Assembly: GCA_023105745.1 (NCBI GenBank)
Contig: JALGQZ010000009.1
Location: 16,664,564 to 16,728,563, forward strand
Source of the DNA: Austropuccinia psidii
Taxonomy: Eukaryota; Basidiomycota; Pucciniomycetes; Pucciniales; Sphaerophragmiaceae
DNA length: 64,000 nt
Reading direction: 5' to 3'
Shown here: positions 49,060-59,805 of the stretch, piece after piece
How positions within the stretch are numbered: the first letter of the stretch is position 1
How the letters are laid out: each line of letters opens with the position of its first letter
Position numbers and translations under genes: made by a program
The notes under the pieces: generated by a model
What the model was told of the DNA's origin: nothing
The model's database searches: none
The model's input: only the letters and a program-made list of their open reading frames with translations

Positions 49060-49690
49060 TCTTCACACACAAATCCTTATGCTTGTGCAGGTTCTGACAA
49101 TGCTAAAAGTTCCTTACGCCTATGCGGGGTGCCGACGCTTCACATGCCAATCCTTACGCCTGTGCCGGTTCCCAACAGCTCACACGCCAATCCTTACGCT
49201 TGTGAAGGTTCCCCAAAATGCTAAAAGTTCCTTACACCTGTACAGGCTTCCAACAATTCACATGCCAATCCTTATGCTTGTGAAGGCTCCCCACAATGCT
49301 GAAAATTTCTTATGCCTGTGCAGGATCCCAAGAATTCACATGCCAATTCTTACGCCTGTGCAGGCTCCCAACAACTCACACGCCAATCCTTATTCCTGTG
49401 CAGGCTCCCAACAATTCACACGCCAATCCTTACGGTTGTGAAGGCTCCCAAAGATGATAAAAATTCCTTACGCCTGTACAGGCTTCCGACGATTCACATG
49501 CCAATCCTTACGCTTGTGAAGGTTGCCAACAATGCTGACAATTTCTTATGCCTGTGCAGGCTCCCGACAATTCACACGCCAGTCCTTACGCCTGTGCAGG
49601 CGCCCAACAATTCACACACCAACCCTTACGCCTGTGCAGGCTCCTGACAACTCACAGGCCAATCCTTACGCTTGTGAAGGTTCCCGACAA
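49060..49690 (+). repeat. Tandem repeats (about 40 bp unit), centre-left of the CACTA element
   Basis: About 15 units of TCCTTACGCCTGTGCAGGCT, then CCCAACAATTCACACGCCAA, with a longer variant unit (AATGCTAAAAGTTCC). The core CCTTACGC is shared with the left array at 41037-41475. ORFs across it are repeat artefacts. Confidence 0.88.
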
Positions 49691-50089
49691 TTTCAACAAT
49701 TCAATACATGAGTAAGATTAATAGCCTGTGACCATAGGAAAGGCCATGTTTCACGAATCTGGAGTGGATTGCTCACATGCGGGAACCTCCTGTTTTTTTA
49801 CAGTTAAGAATTAATATGGCTCTAAACCATGGAAGAAGAAAATATAGGAGATGTTAATGGAAACTATTGGCGCATTTTTGGCAAAAGAGGGTCACACAAA
49901 CAAATACTCACTCAAACTTTTGGTGGGGCACTTATAAAAATTTTTCTCACACAATAGGATATTTGAACCATTGAGGAAAATATAATTTCACGTGAGCAAA
50001 GAATGTAATAGAAATGGAAAATAACAAACATTGGATACAAATAATTTATTTAAAAGAAAGTAGGACAAATAATGAAAAAAAATTTAATT
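49691..50089. other. AT-rich spacer between repeats and minus-strand gene
   Basis: About 400 bp. No gene seen; probably the 3' flank of the minus-strand gene that ends at 50090. Confidence 0.5.
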
Positions 50090-51445
50090 TTATTTTTCTA
50101 AGTATTTTGAGACTATCCCAGTGATGTCCTCCTTTGGATAAGCCTCCAGTGCCTGGGCAAGGCAGGAGTTTAGTTCCTCCCGGAATTCCCGGTGCATCTC
50201 ATTTAGATGAGTTGCATCCACAAAAGGAATCATGTGGAGCAAGCGGCAATGCTCCAAAAAGATTCATTTGATTGATTTGTGGACAATGGCTCAAGGAATC
50301 ATCAAGGTTGGTTGTAAGTCAGTGAATTCCTGGCAAGCGTCACTGTGGGAATGAGAGGGGCTTTGCACCGGGAGGGAGGAGGCGTTGGGGTTCTCGGGGG
50401 CACTGGAAGGGATCTCTGGGGAGGGGGGGAACAGAAGGGGAAGGTGGGCGAGTCAGGTAAGAAGAAGGGGGAGGGGGAGGGGGGGATCCAACGGGCATAT
50501 TGTCGATGATAATGATGGAGCGGGGAGTGGCGGGACAAGCTGGAGATGGTTGAAGGAGGGGTGAGGAAAAGCTGAGTAGAGTTAAAAAAGTGAAATTGGG
50601 ACTTACCAAAAGGTTCCTCTGTGGATTGCGTAGGAGCCACCTCAGGTTCTGGCTCACGAGTCGTATCGTCCTCAGGTGGTTGGGAGGATGGACTTGGGCC
50701 AGGAATAGGTGGCTCTTTGGTTTGGGAGGGTTCTAAAAAAAAGGAGTAAGAGTCAGTTCACTCGACTCAAAAGTGAAAGTGGAAATGAAATGAAACTTTG
50801 GCTGCTTACCGCGGAATAATTCCTCTGACCATCAGGTGCCACTCGGGCCGGGAGTGGGTTGCCGCGGGGTTTGCTTGCGAGGCAACCTAGGAACAGGAGA
50901 GTCTTGTCGGGGGGATTTGGGGGGTTTTGTTCTATGAGTAATGGAAAAAAGTCAGTATTATTGCATGAAGAGAAATGAGATAAGGAGGAGAAAGATAACT
51001 TATTTTGGTGTTTGAATCCCATTGGTGACAAGACATGGTGATGATCAGCCCAAGCTTAAATGTCCTCTTTCCATCGCCATCCTTCATCGGTTGAATAATC
51101 ACTTCGCTCAGGTCAAGGAGTGAAGTGACCATCGGATGGTGGCCTAGGAGGGGGGGTGGACAAATTGATGCTTGAGGGGACAGGGCTAATCGTCCGGAAT
51201 CGTTCCTGTCAGCCTGCTTGAGGTCCCAGTGTCCATTCGCGCTCGGATATTGTTTCATCATCGTCAACCACAAAGGAGTCCTTGCAAGGGCATCTTGGGC
51301 GAGAATTTCTCTGGCCTCGTGGTCAGAAGGGGAGGACAACGAACGAACATTTCTTGTGTGCTTGTTGGCAAGCATCACAAGCGTCGGTCGTCGTCAAGGA
51401 ACAAATGCAGGGGATACCACACTTGGTGCATAAAGTGCACGACAT
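50090..51445 (-). pseudogene. Minus-strand gene with Zn2Cys6-like N-terminus
   Basis: ATG at 51445 starts MSCTLCTKCGIPCIC...ACDACQQAHKKCSF: a cysteine cluster with the CDxCxxAHKKC style of fungal Zn2Cys6 DNA-binding domains, although with extra cysteines. A frame change follows, then an exon to about 51003, an intron with branch point ATACTGAC and acceptor CATAG near 50940, a Pro-rich middle (50657-50340) with a GTAAGT donor near 50605, and a C-terminal exon (LLHMIPFVDATHLNEMHREF...GIVSKYLEK) ending TAA at 50090. Two in-frame TGA codons in the last exon sit where CGA would suit. Likely a transposon-encoded regulator; decayed. Confidence 0.6.
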
Positions 51446-54174
51446 CTAAAAACAAAACAATTGAGGTTAGTAACTGAATAGAAAGTAAACAATCAAGAAA
51501 GAAAATGAAGGTGTACAATGAATTATAAATTTAAAACGTTAACAAAATAAAGTTTCTCTACTCAGAAGGTCCTAAAAGTCTGGAAGAGAGTCATGAAGAA
51601 AAATAAGTATTAATATCGGTACATAATGTCGACAAAAGTTTAAAAAAGAGGTAACGCACAAGGTGGATAGAAGTGAGGTTCTGAAAGGATCAGCAGAATA
51701 AACAAACAGGCCAAAGGAAGGGGAGTGGGCTTAGTGGAGTGCAAAAGACAAAAGTAGAAAGGCAGGAAGACCAAGGGGAATACGCACCAGAAGGACAAAC
51801 GTGGGTGAGGTTGAACAAAGTGGAGTGGGTGAGAAAGAAAGTGAAGGGCGTGTTGTGTGAAGATGGTCTTTTATACCATGGTGAAGCTGAGACAATCTAA
51901 GCAGTTGCAACACCCGCAAAAGTCTCAGCTTCAAGGCGTGTGGGCAAAATTGAAGCTCAGGCGCAGCAAATGCTGCAACTGAGAATGGAAATGCTGGCGT
52001 GAGGCAGAAGAACAATGGGGTTCTGGCGGAGTATTGCTATTGATTGAATTTTTAAGCTCAGTCAAATCCCCTTTGTTTCCTTAAATAGCCACCCAATTAC
52101 CCAGGAGGGTGGTCGTGAGGCCCTCGTTGAATGTCCATGGTGGGTGCAATTCCCAAATGCCCCATGCAGAAAAGAACGTGGTGCATTTGGTCACAAGTGA
52201 CCGTGGTGAGATCACCGGCCTTATGGCCTGGTGATAGTCTTTGAAAAAAGGGGGGCTGTAAGACAAGTGAATACAGCATGAGCTTGCCTCAACCCATTGC
52301 CCAGGTTTGCTTTTGGGTAATAATTGAAATGCTCAGTGGCTGAACATTTTAATTGCACAGTAATTGAACTATTGATATAACAATATCAAATGCACCATGC
52401 TGAGCCATTTCTCAGTCATTTTTGTATGCACACAATCTGAGCATTTGGCACAGCATCGGATGACATTTCAGCCAGGTGCAGCATTTCACACGCTTTGGTG
52501 AAGTGCTCCGAACTGAGCCTTCCAATGAACTATTGCAAAAATAGTTCATTCCATGGCTTTACTGAGCACTTCCACATGGTGCGTTTGACCATGACATGCT
52601 CAGCTTGCGTGTGCAAATTGGGTGAAATGCAATGCTGAGCATGTGGCACATGAGCTACGTATATGCAAACAATCGGAAGGTGCATGCACATTTGCTATAT
52701 GCATGCAGGCTCAAGTAGTATTACACCTTCCTAATCTGTACAGCCAACACTGTAGTACGCAGTACACCTTTGTAAATGTATGCTGCGGGGCAGAGCAAAA
52801 GCTGTTCAACAATGTAACATGCAATCACGTCAAGCCATCAAGTCATATATCTCAACTGCATCCCTTTGATACACCTTATTGGACAGCTCTGCCTAACTAC
52901 GGCACAGATGCGCATGTAATCCAAGTTAATGTAAGTGGGTCATAGTGGGATGACTGTTTATTTGGGTCATACACAAACAGTGGATTCCATCCGGTGCCAT
53001 TGTCGGGGAAAACAATGACTGGCCCCGCTTGTTCATTGCGCGTTCTCATTGTCGGTCAGCCACACACTTTCATATGCACCCCCCAACAGGTCATACGCCT
53101 GGAAAACATTTTACTGCCAGTCTTCCAACTGGCTATTTTCTTGGTCGGGTGGTCAGCTTGACTGCAGACGCTCACCTGCTCGCGCGTGGAAACCTGAGGC
53201 CAATCAGAGTGGATTTGCTTCAGCCTCATCCGCATTAGAATAATCCCGGCCTATGATTTCTGAGGCTGGTTATGTTTGCATGGGGATCTCCCACTGCGGG
53301 TCATTTTCTGCACATTCTCACGCGCCCCGCACAAGCTGTGGGGCCTGGCTTGCCGCCAAAAACTCCCTTGGGCGGGTGGCCTCTTTCTCTGGAGTTTCAT
53401 ACATGCGTGAGGCAAAGACCCTGATGCCAATCTTGGTGGATTAGTACCGCCTCAAACGTAATAGGGGTGAATGCATATGTGGATCACGGCTCAGGGTCGG
53501 TTCCCCCTTTGATCATGCCACACATCCTGCCCTGGAAGCCCGGTAGGCATCAGTCATCAAACAACTTCTTGCAAAATCAAACTCATGTTTGGTGGCACAC
53601 CACCAAACATATCTCACCCACCCACACACAAACATCCCCACAGTGAGATTTCCCTTTGAAACTGCCAACATTGCCCAGTAGGTCCCTGTGCAACAATTAA
53701 CTTGGGGAGGATAAGCTCATTGTTTGCTGTCACACCAGTGAACATGGCTGCATGCCTCTAATATGCCCCTCCACAATATGTTGCTACAACCCACCCAATT
53801 TTGGATATGCTAATGTCAACCTTGTTCCACTAAAGGTGTTGTAGCTTACTGCAGATCCAGCAGTCATATTGGTGCACCCACATTTTGGCCACCTTGCCTT
53901 GATATATGCCCCAAATTGGATATGAAAATTATGAGCCCAAGAGGCCCACCCCCATCAAGACCATGCACATAACCACAGGCCATCCCCCCTTGACCCCATT
54001 TCTGCCTCTCATATAAGTTCCCCACCTGCACTTATTCGTCTTCATTTTGTTTAGCTAACCCTTCCCGATCATATAATTTCCAACTGTCTGCAAATAATTT
54101 AAAATAGCCATTCAAATAAATAGTGATATAACCTTAAATCCTGAGAATTGCCACTTAGCTTCTTGGATTATCAT
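51446..54174. other. 2.7-kb intergenic region of the CACTA element
   Basis: Divergent spacer between the minus-strand gene and the SNF2 gene. I see no supported gene. It contains a cluster of GCTGAGC/GCTCAGC motifs (52330-52640) and a TATAAG at 54012-54017 that is a candidate promoter for the SNF2 gene. Short ORFs at 52622-52945 and 53029-53444 have no recognisable domain. GC content is higher than in the retroelements. Confidence 0.5.
52330..52640. repeat. Cluster of GCTGAGC / GCTCAGC motifs
   Basis: At least six occurrences of CTGAGC or GCTCAG within about 310 bp (for example ATGCTCAGTGGCTGAAC, CATGCTGAGCC, TCTGAGCATTT, ACTGAGCAC, CATGCTCAGC, ATGCTGAGCATG), in both orientations. Confidence 0.5.
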
Positions 54175-56444
54175 ATGGCACAATCAAAACAACATATTTG
54201 TTTATCTCCCCAATCACCAGCGTGCTATTGGCTCTCTACCTGGAACCCTTTCCAAAACGTTGATACCATTCCTTGTGGCACCAAAACCTTTCATGCAATG
54301 TGGTCCTGGTGGGGCATGGATTGAAAATTGCCAATGCAATCCTACTCAAATATTATTTGTTGAGGGCGTATTTATGACTGATGCAAATGATCCCTCCTCA
54401 TCTCAGAAACCCAATCTAGCATTGATGCTCTTCACATGGTATCCAAACATTTGATTCATGATGGAAAGCTGTCAAACACAAGATTTCAAGCTTAAAATGC
54501 CCAAAGAATATGACTGTAATACTCATAGTCAATGACAACTCTTGAATCCAACATGTCCCGCTTCAAACTCGATGCCAGCTTCATATCCTGCTGTTTCATC
54601 ATTGATTTCCAAGCAAAAACTGATACAATTACCCAGTGGATCAGACCTCCCCATGCCATTATTCAAACCCCCTTCCTCCCTCATCAAAAGACCGGACTAT
54701 CTTTTCTCTGGGATCGAGAAATCCCCAATGGCCAATCAGCCCATAACCTTTGGGCCATATCACCCCCAGGATCCACTTTTAATGCCAGGCACATCATTAC
54801 AAACAAGGTTGTTAGCTCATTTGAATCCCTTTTCACCAATACCCCTCTTGGAGGACTGCTCGCGGATGATATGGGATTAGGTAAAACCATTCAGGCCATT
54901 TCTCTAATTGGTATCTCCAAGGAGCGGATGATTGCAAACCCCCATCGCTCCACGCCCACCATGATCATCTGCCCCCCTCGCTTAATTACCAACTGGCAAT
55001 CAGAAATATCCAAGCATGCTCAGGCTGGAGCGCTGCATGCCAAAATCTACCATGGTCCCACTCGTTACTCATTATCCAAGGCCAACATCTTAAAATATGA
55101 TATCATCATCACTTCTTACAATACTATCACCCAAGAATTTAAGCAAACCAATACCTCTACATCATTTATTTTTCAAATCAATTGGCATTGTATAATTTTG
55201 GATGAAGCACAGTGAGTTGCTGAGCTTAAATGATTCAAATTACCTTTTATATCCAATAACCCTTGCCCCATCTTATAGCTATATTCGCTCTCAATACACT
55301 GCCACTCACCGTGCCATTAATAGCCTCCTTTTATACCGTCAAATATGTTTAACGGGCACACCTATTCGCAACACCATTTATGACCTTTTGGGCATAATAT
55401 CATTCATCACTCAACCCCAGAGCGCCAATCAAGATAACTGGTCACCATTCATCCTGAGTAGTCTTTCCAAAGGTTGCAATGATAGCTTGCATTTGGTGTT
55501 GCAGCATTTAAGCTTGCGCCGCACGAAAACCACACATCTCAAATCCCTCCCCACTATTAGCCATCATTATGAGCTGCTCCCACTCAACCCAACCATGCAG
55601 CAAGAATATTCCACATTATATGAATAATTCCTATCATCCAAAAGAAAATGACCAGGAGAATTTTTCAGAAATATTAATAAGCTGCAAATATGTTGTAACC
55701 ATCACATCATGCTTAACACAATTGTGGAGGCGGATTTGGAAGACCCCAAGGGCAGGAGCACTCAGGATAACTCCCCAACAATCACACAAACTATTGTGGA
55801 TGTGGAAACATGCATGATGAGTAGTAAAATTGCACACCAATTACAAAGCTTAATGAAGAACAAGCAAACAAGGTGTGGTCCAACCAAATCAGTGGTTTAT
55901 ACCAAATGGACCCAATTTTTAGATTTGTGCATTAATTCTAATATGCATCCATTACCAATTGAATCCATCTGACTTTTTTATATTGTAGAATTGGTATTGC
56001 ACTTGCCCATCACTCTATCCTTTCAGCACGAATTGATGGAACAATTACAGCACGAGCACAGGAGAAGGCACTGGAGAATTTCTTCAATAATCCTGAATGT
56101 GAAGTACTGATTGCATCCATTGCCGCAGCTGGAACTGGCCTCAATATATCTTGTGCTAATATGGTCTATTTAATGGTGAGGGGACCCCCAAAATTCTACC
56201 CTGATTTGTGGCCCCTGACATCCACATTTCCAGGAGCCCAATTGGAACCAAGCCATTGAGGCTCAGGCTGTTGATCGACTCCATTGTATTGGCCAACAAC
56301 AACTTGTAAAGGTCATCCACTATATCACTCCTCATTAAGTTGAGGTCAACATGTGGAAGGTACCTTTCAAGCTCATCTTTGACCCTAATTGTATTGCTAT
56401 TCTAAAATCCTTCCTTATGGAAATGCCATTTTCCAAACACCAAT
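54175..56444 (+). pseudogene. SNF2-type DNA-dependent ATPase (helicase-like), spliced
   Basis: Start chosen at ATG 54175; one frame change before the main frame at 54532. Walker A is GGLLADDMGLGKTIQ (about 54850-54894). Introns: 55212-55278, which when removed completes motif II as DEAH; 55927-55988, phase consistent; 56176-56233. The helicase C-terminal half has SIAAAGTGLNIS (motif V) and QAVDRLHCIGQ (motif VI; the usual Arg is Cys). In-frame TAA at 55625 and TGA at 55649 (CGA-like), then a stop near 56337. Family role is chromatin remodelling or DNA translocation in the nucleus. Probably inactive in this copy. Confidence 0.88.
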
Positions 56445-56979
56445 AGGTCCAAGAAAAGAAAAAATCATTAAATGTGTGAGCCTTACTGATATTATATAAC
56501 TTGTGTCTGACCAAGTTGATAACACCTGCTCACCCTGGCACAGGTCCACAATTATGAACACCATGAGCTGGATTGAGCTCCTTCAATATCTCCTCAATGA
56601 AAATGAGAAATAGAGTATTATTTCTAAGGGAGACGGTGATACAGTCCAACTCATATTGTCTATATTCTGACATATTTAGCAAGTTGTTGCATCTTTAAGA
56701 AATAATAATCAGATTGTATTGCACCTGCACAAATAATTCACAAAATGTTGATTTGTAACAGTGCTATACATTTATATTACTAAGTTATTGCAGAGAATCA
56801 CCATTTGGCCTAATAACTTGCATGTCAAGTATTTTGAGGGTGCTAGTCTGCATCTTACTACAGCTTTTGAGCCAATCTTGATCAAATACCTGAAATGATA
56901 AGCGTTCTGGAATATCACCATCATCTGTCAATTGTAATTCTGGCAATCTATCAATAGTTTTTTTACCCTTTTTTTAATG
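56445..56979. other. Spacer between convergent SNF2 and minus-strand gene
   Basis: About 535 bp of AT-rich sequence, no supported coding sequence. Confidence 0.5.
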
Positions 56980-58243
56980 CAATTACAAAACTGTATGTCT
57001 CAATTCATTTTTAATACCAATTCATTAAATAACTGGGAGCGCCAGCATCATCCCACTTTGTGGTAAACTTGACGGCCATTTTCCAGTACCTCCTCAGTAT
57101 CTGAACATACTCAAGGGTCATTAAATTGTGATTCTAGAATGGGAAATTTAGCCGTATCACACCATTCACAACAGCGCTCACAGGTCTGCACATAATCAAG
57201 TAGATCATTATCAGTCTTTGCTTACAATGAAGAAGAGATACATTAACTAAACCTTTGACAAATCTTTGCGAGCTTTTGATTCTCCTTATTTTTAACCAAA
57301 TACTCCGCATCCTTTTGAATAGACTTCCATTCTCTTTTCAAATAAGTGAAATATAGCTCCATTAAAGCCGCCACGACCCCATAGTTATTATGATCCTTGT
57401 TCCAACAGTAATGATGATACTTGGTGCTGACCAGTGCGAGACGGAATGTATGGTAGAACACCATAGACATCAGCTCATTGAACGGATGTTGTCATGAGCT
57501 CTCCCAGTCCCAAGTGAATCACTTTAGTCCTAGCTTGTGGAGCTAATTTTTGCAGTAGCTTTGGAAACACTGAGACTGAACCTGTGTTGATGGCTCATTG
57601 AAAACATCCTTGGGGACATATCCGAGATGACCAGCCACTTGAATTGCAATTTCACGCTCTTCTGTGCTTGGTGGTGCTGGTAGTAAGGAAAAATCCTTAT
57701 CCCTAACTTTGAGTAGGAACAGGCAATGGGCATGTACTGCTGATCTCATTCCATGGACATTCTCTGGAAGTTCTGCTTTCAGCCATTTTTTTTGCTCCTT
57801 CTGGCTTGCACGTTTTGCCACATTGTGAGCTTTATGAGCCTGGTTCCTTTTCTGTCTGACCTTGAATTGTTCAAGCATACTCTGGGCAAGGGGCATTTGA
57901 GGATGGGTGAACTCACTATTTGACTGAGTGCCATGCTCATGCCCTGTGAAATTGTCCCTCCTTGGTTCATCATTTGTTTGCATTTGAGTAGGAGACATGT
58001 TCTCATCCTCATCATCCCCCATTTTTTCCCTTGATGAACTGGCATGAGCTGTTCTTGGTTTGGAGGCATATGAATGATGACGTCCAGTGACTTTCTCTTT
58101 ATGGACCAGAGGTGAAGATGCATAAATTTCATCACCTGAAATGCACATCATCAGTTAACACATCAAAAAATTAATGAAGACTGGTCATACTCACAATGTT
58201 CAATTGGCTCCTGAGATCGGACTGACTTGCCTTTAGGTGCCAT
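56980..58243 (-). pseudogene. Minus-strand conserved transposon gene, unknown function
   Basis: ATG at 58243 (MAPKGKSVRSQEP) opens a 49-nt exon; a clear intron at 58194-58136 (GTGAGT...TTTCAG) leads to the main exon 58135-57543, encoding a charged region (RQKRNQAHKAHNVAKRASQKEQKKW) and a compact block ELPENVHGMRSAVHAHCLFLLKVRDKDF...GHLGYVPKDVF. After stops, a further exon (57470-57243) has MSMVFYHTFRLALVSTKYHHYCWNKDHNNYG, and beyond an acceptor ending at 57186 comes TCERCCEWC, a possible metal-binding cluster. Similar proteins travel with rust DNA transposons as I recall, but I cannot assign a function. Confidence 0.65.
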
Positions 58244-58455
58244 ATCTAACCCATGAAATAAATATATCAAATTGTGAAAAAGGTTATACTCTGAAATTCA
58301 AATGACTTACTTTAATGAAGCGTCAATCCTGGATTTCCCTCCGACAGACCACTCCAAGTTACATTCTCCAATGGTCTTTTCTTTTGCCCCCCATCCACGC
58401 ACCTTTAATCGCGCACATGAACCTGAGATCCTGATGGAATATTGAGGGTTGGCTG

Positions 58456-58854
58456 TTAACTTTGGCCAAAGGGATCCTGAGATGCGACTGGATTCCGACC
58501 GGGATTAAGGAGGAACTCATGGGGAAATTTTGATTGGGGATTAGCGTTTGATGAGATTTGAGGTGTGCCTTCTGGCCCCTGAGACACATGCGTATGTGTA
58601 TTAGTGAGATTCGGGGAAATTGGAGTGACGGAAATATTTGGGATCGACCAAGTGCTTGAAGTTGGAGCCTTTGGATTTCCCACATCAATTTCAAGACCTG
58701 ATACATTCATTGAGGATGCAATAGGGGTTGTGAGAGGAATGTTGGGACTCAATGGTGACTGTGTTTGAACATATTCGATGCTAGATTCACTATCTGAGTC
58801 ATGAACAGAACCTGAATGGGATTTATGTGAGTTGCAAGATGACATAAGGGCCAA
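58456..58854 (-). CDS. Small minus-strand ORF, Ser/Pro/Asn-rich, unknown
   Basis: 132 codons from ATG 58854 (or the second Met, MSSCNSHKSHSG). Low complexity (SDSESSIEYVQTQSPLSPNIPLTT), no domain. It lies upstream of the 58243 gene on the same strand and could be a 5' exon or a separate regulator-like ORF. Support is only its length and composition. Confidence 0.35.
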   Translation of the reverse strand: MALMSSCNSHKSHSGSVHDSDSESSIEYVQTQSPLSPNIPLTTPIASSMNVSGLEIDVGNPKAPTSSTWSIPNISVTPISPNLTNTHTHVSQGPEGTPQISSNANPQSKFPHEFLLNPGRNPVASQDPFGQS

Positions 58855-59805
58855 AAAAGTACAGTAATATTTTTAACTACATAAAACACCTCAGTATTAT
58901 AATAAAATAGAGTGATATGAGATGAAATATTTTCAAATTTAGAATAGAGATATTCTATGAATATTTCTAAAAAGAGTCTTATTGGAAGTCTAATAAGCCT
59001 CTCTTTAGGAGAATCCTCCCTACCTCCTGTAGAGCTCCTCCTCTTTTGTCGGAAACCACCCTGCACGGCCTACCACCATATAATGTAATATTCCCTTGAT
59101 CTCAAAGGGGACCCATCATACATAAGTAATCATATTTGGTAACATTTCCGCCTCCCCTTTGTCACATTTTTTGAATTATCCAAACTGCCAATATATGCAT
59201 TGAAATTCCACAGCATCGTACATCTGTAAAGGGGTATATTCATGAATGATTTACCCACAAAAGAGACATCACCTTTTCAAGAAAGGCAAGACAATCCAAA
59301 TCACATTCCAACCAATTAAAAGCCTGCTGCACTCAAACCAAATACCAAGACTTTAGCTGCACTCCAACCCTTTATGTAATAGAGTTATATTGTTATGTCT
59401 GTAATAAGGTTCAAGCCATGTACAATGGCATGCAAACATACATGGTTTGAATTTCAATCCCCTCAAATCAATGTTGACACATCCCTATTGGAATGCCCCT
59501 CAAGGGTCAAAACCGCATTATCGCCATGTGTAAATAAAATAGAATATGTATGAGCATTGAGCAGCATGGCATTTTACCCAATTAAAATCCTAACCAATTC
59601 TGCCATCCAGATGAGACATGTTACACTCTATCAGCTGCAGCTCATGCACCATTACGGATGGGATAAAATTCTCAGATGGCTCAAATCATCTCCCCCTTCA
59701 TAAATAATCACTCAATTTTTTTTCCAATTAATAACACTCCTAAACACTTTCACATCAGCCTGGATATTTATACACAAACCAACCGTACTCCCAATTCCTG
59801 CAACA
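58855..59805. other. Divergent intergenic region before the transposase
   Basis: About 950 bp between the minus-strand genes and the transposase; likely bidirectional promoter. No gene supported. Confidence 0.5.

Noticed and set aside
49034..49711. ORFs with repeated RLPTIHMPIL-like segments
   Set aside because: Artefact of the 40-bp tandem repeat.
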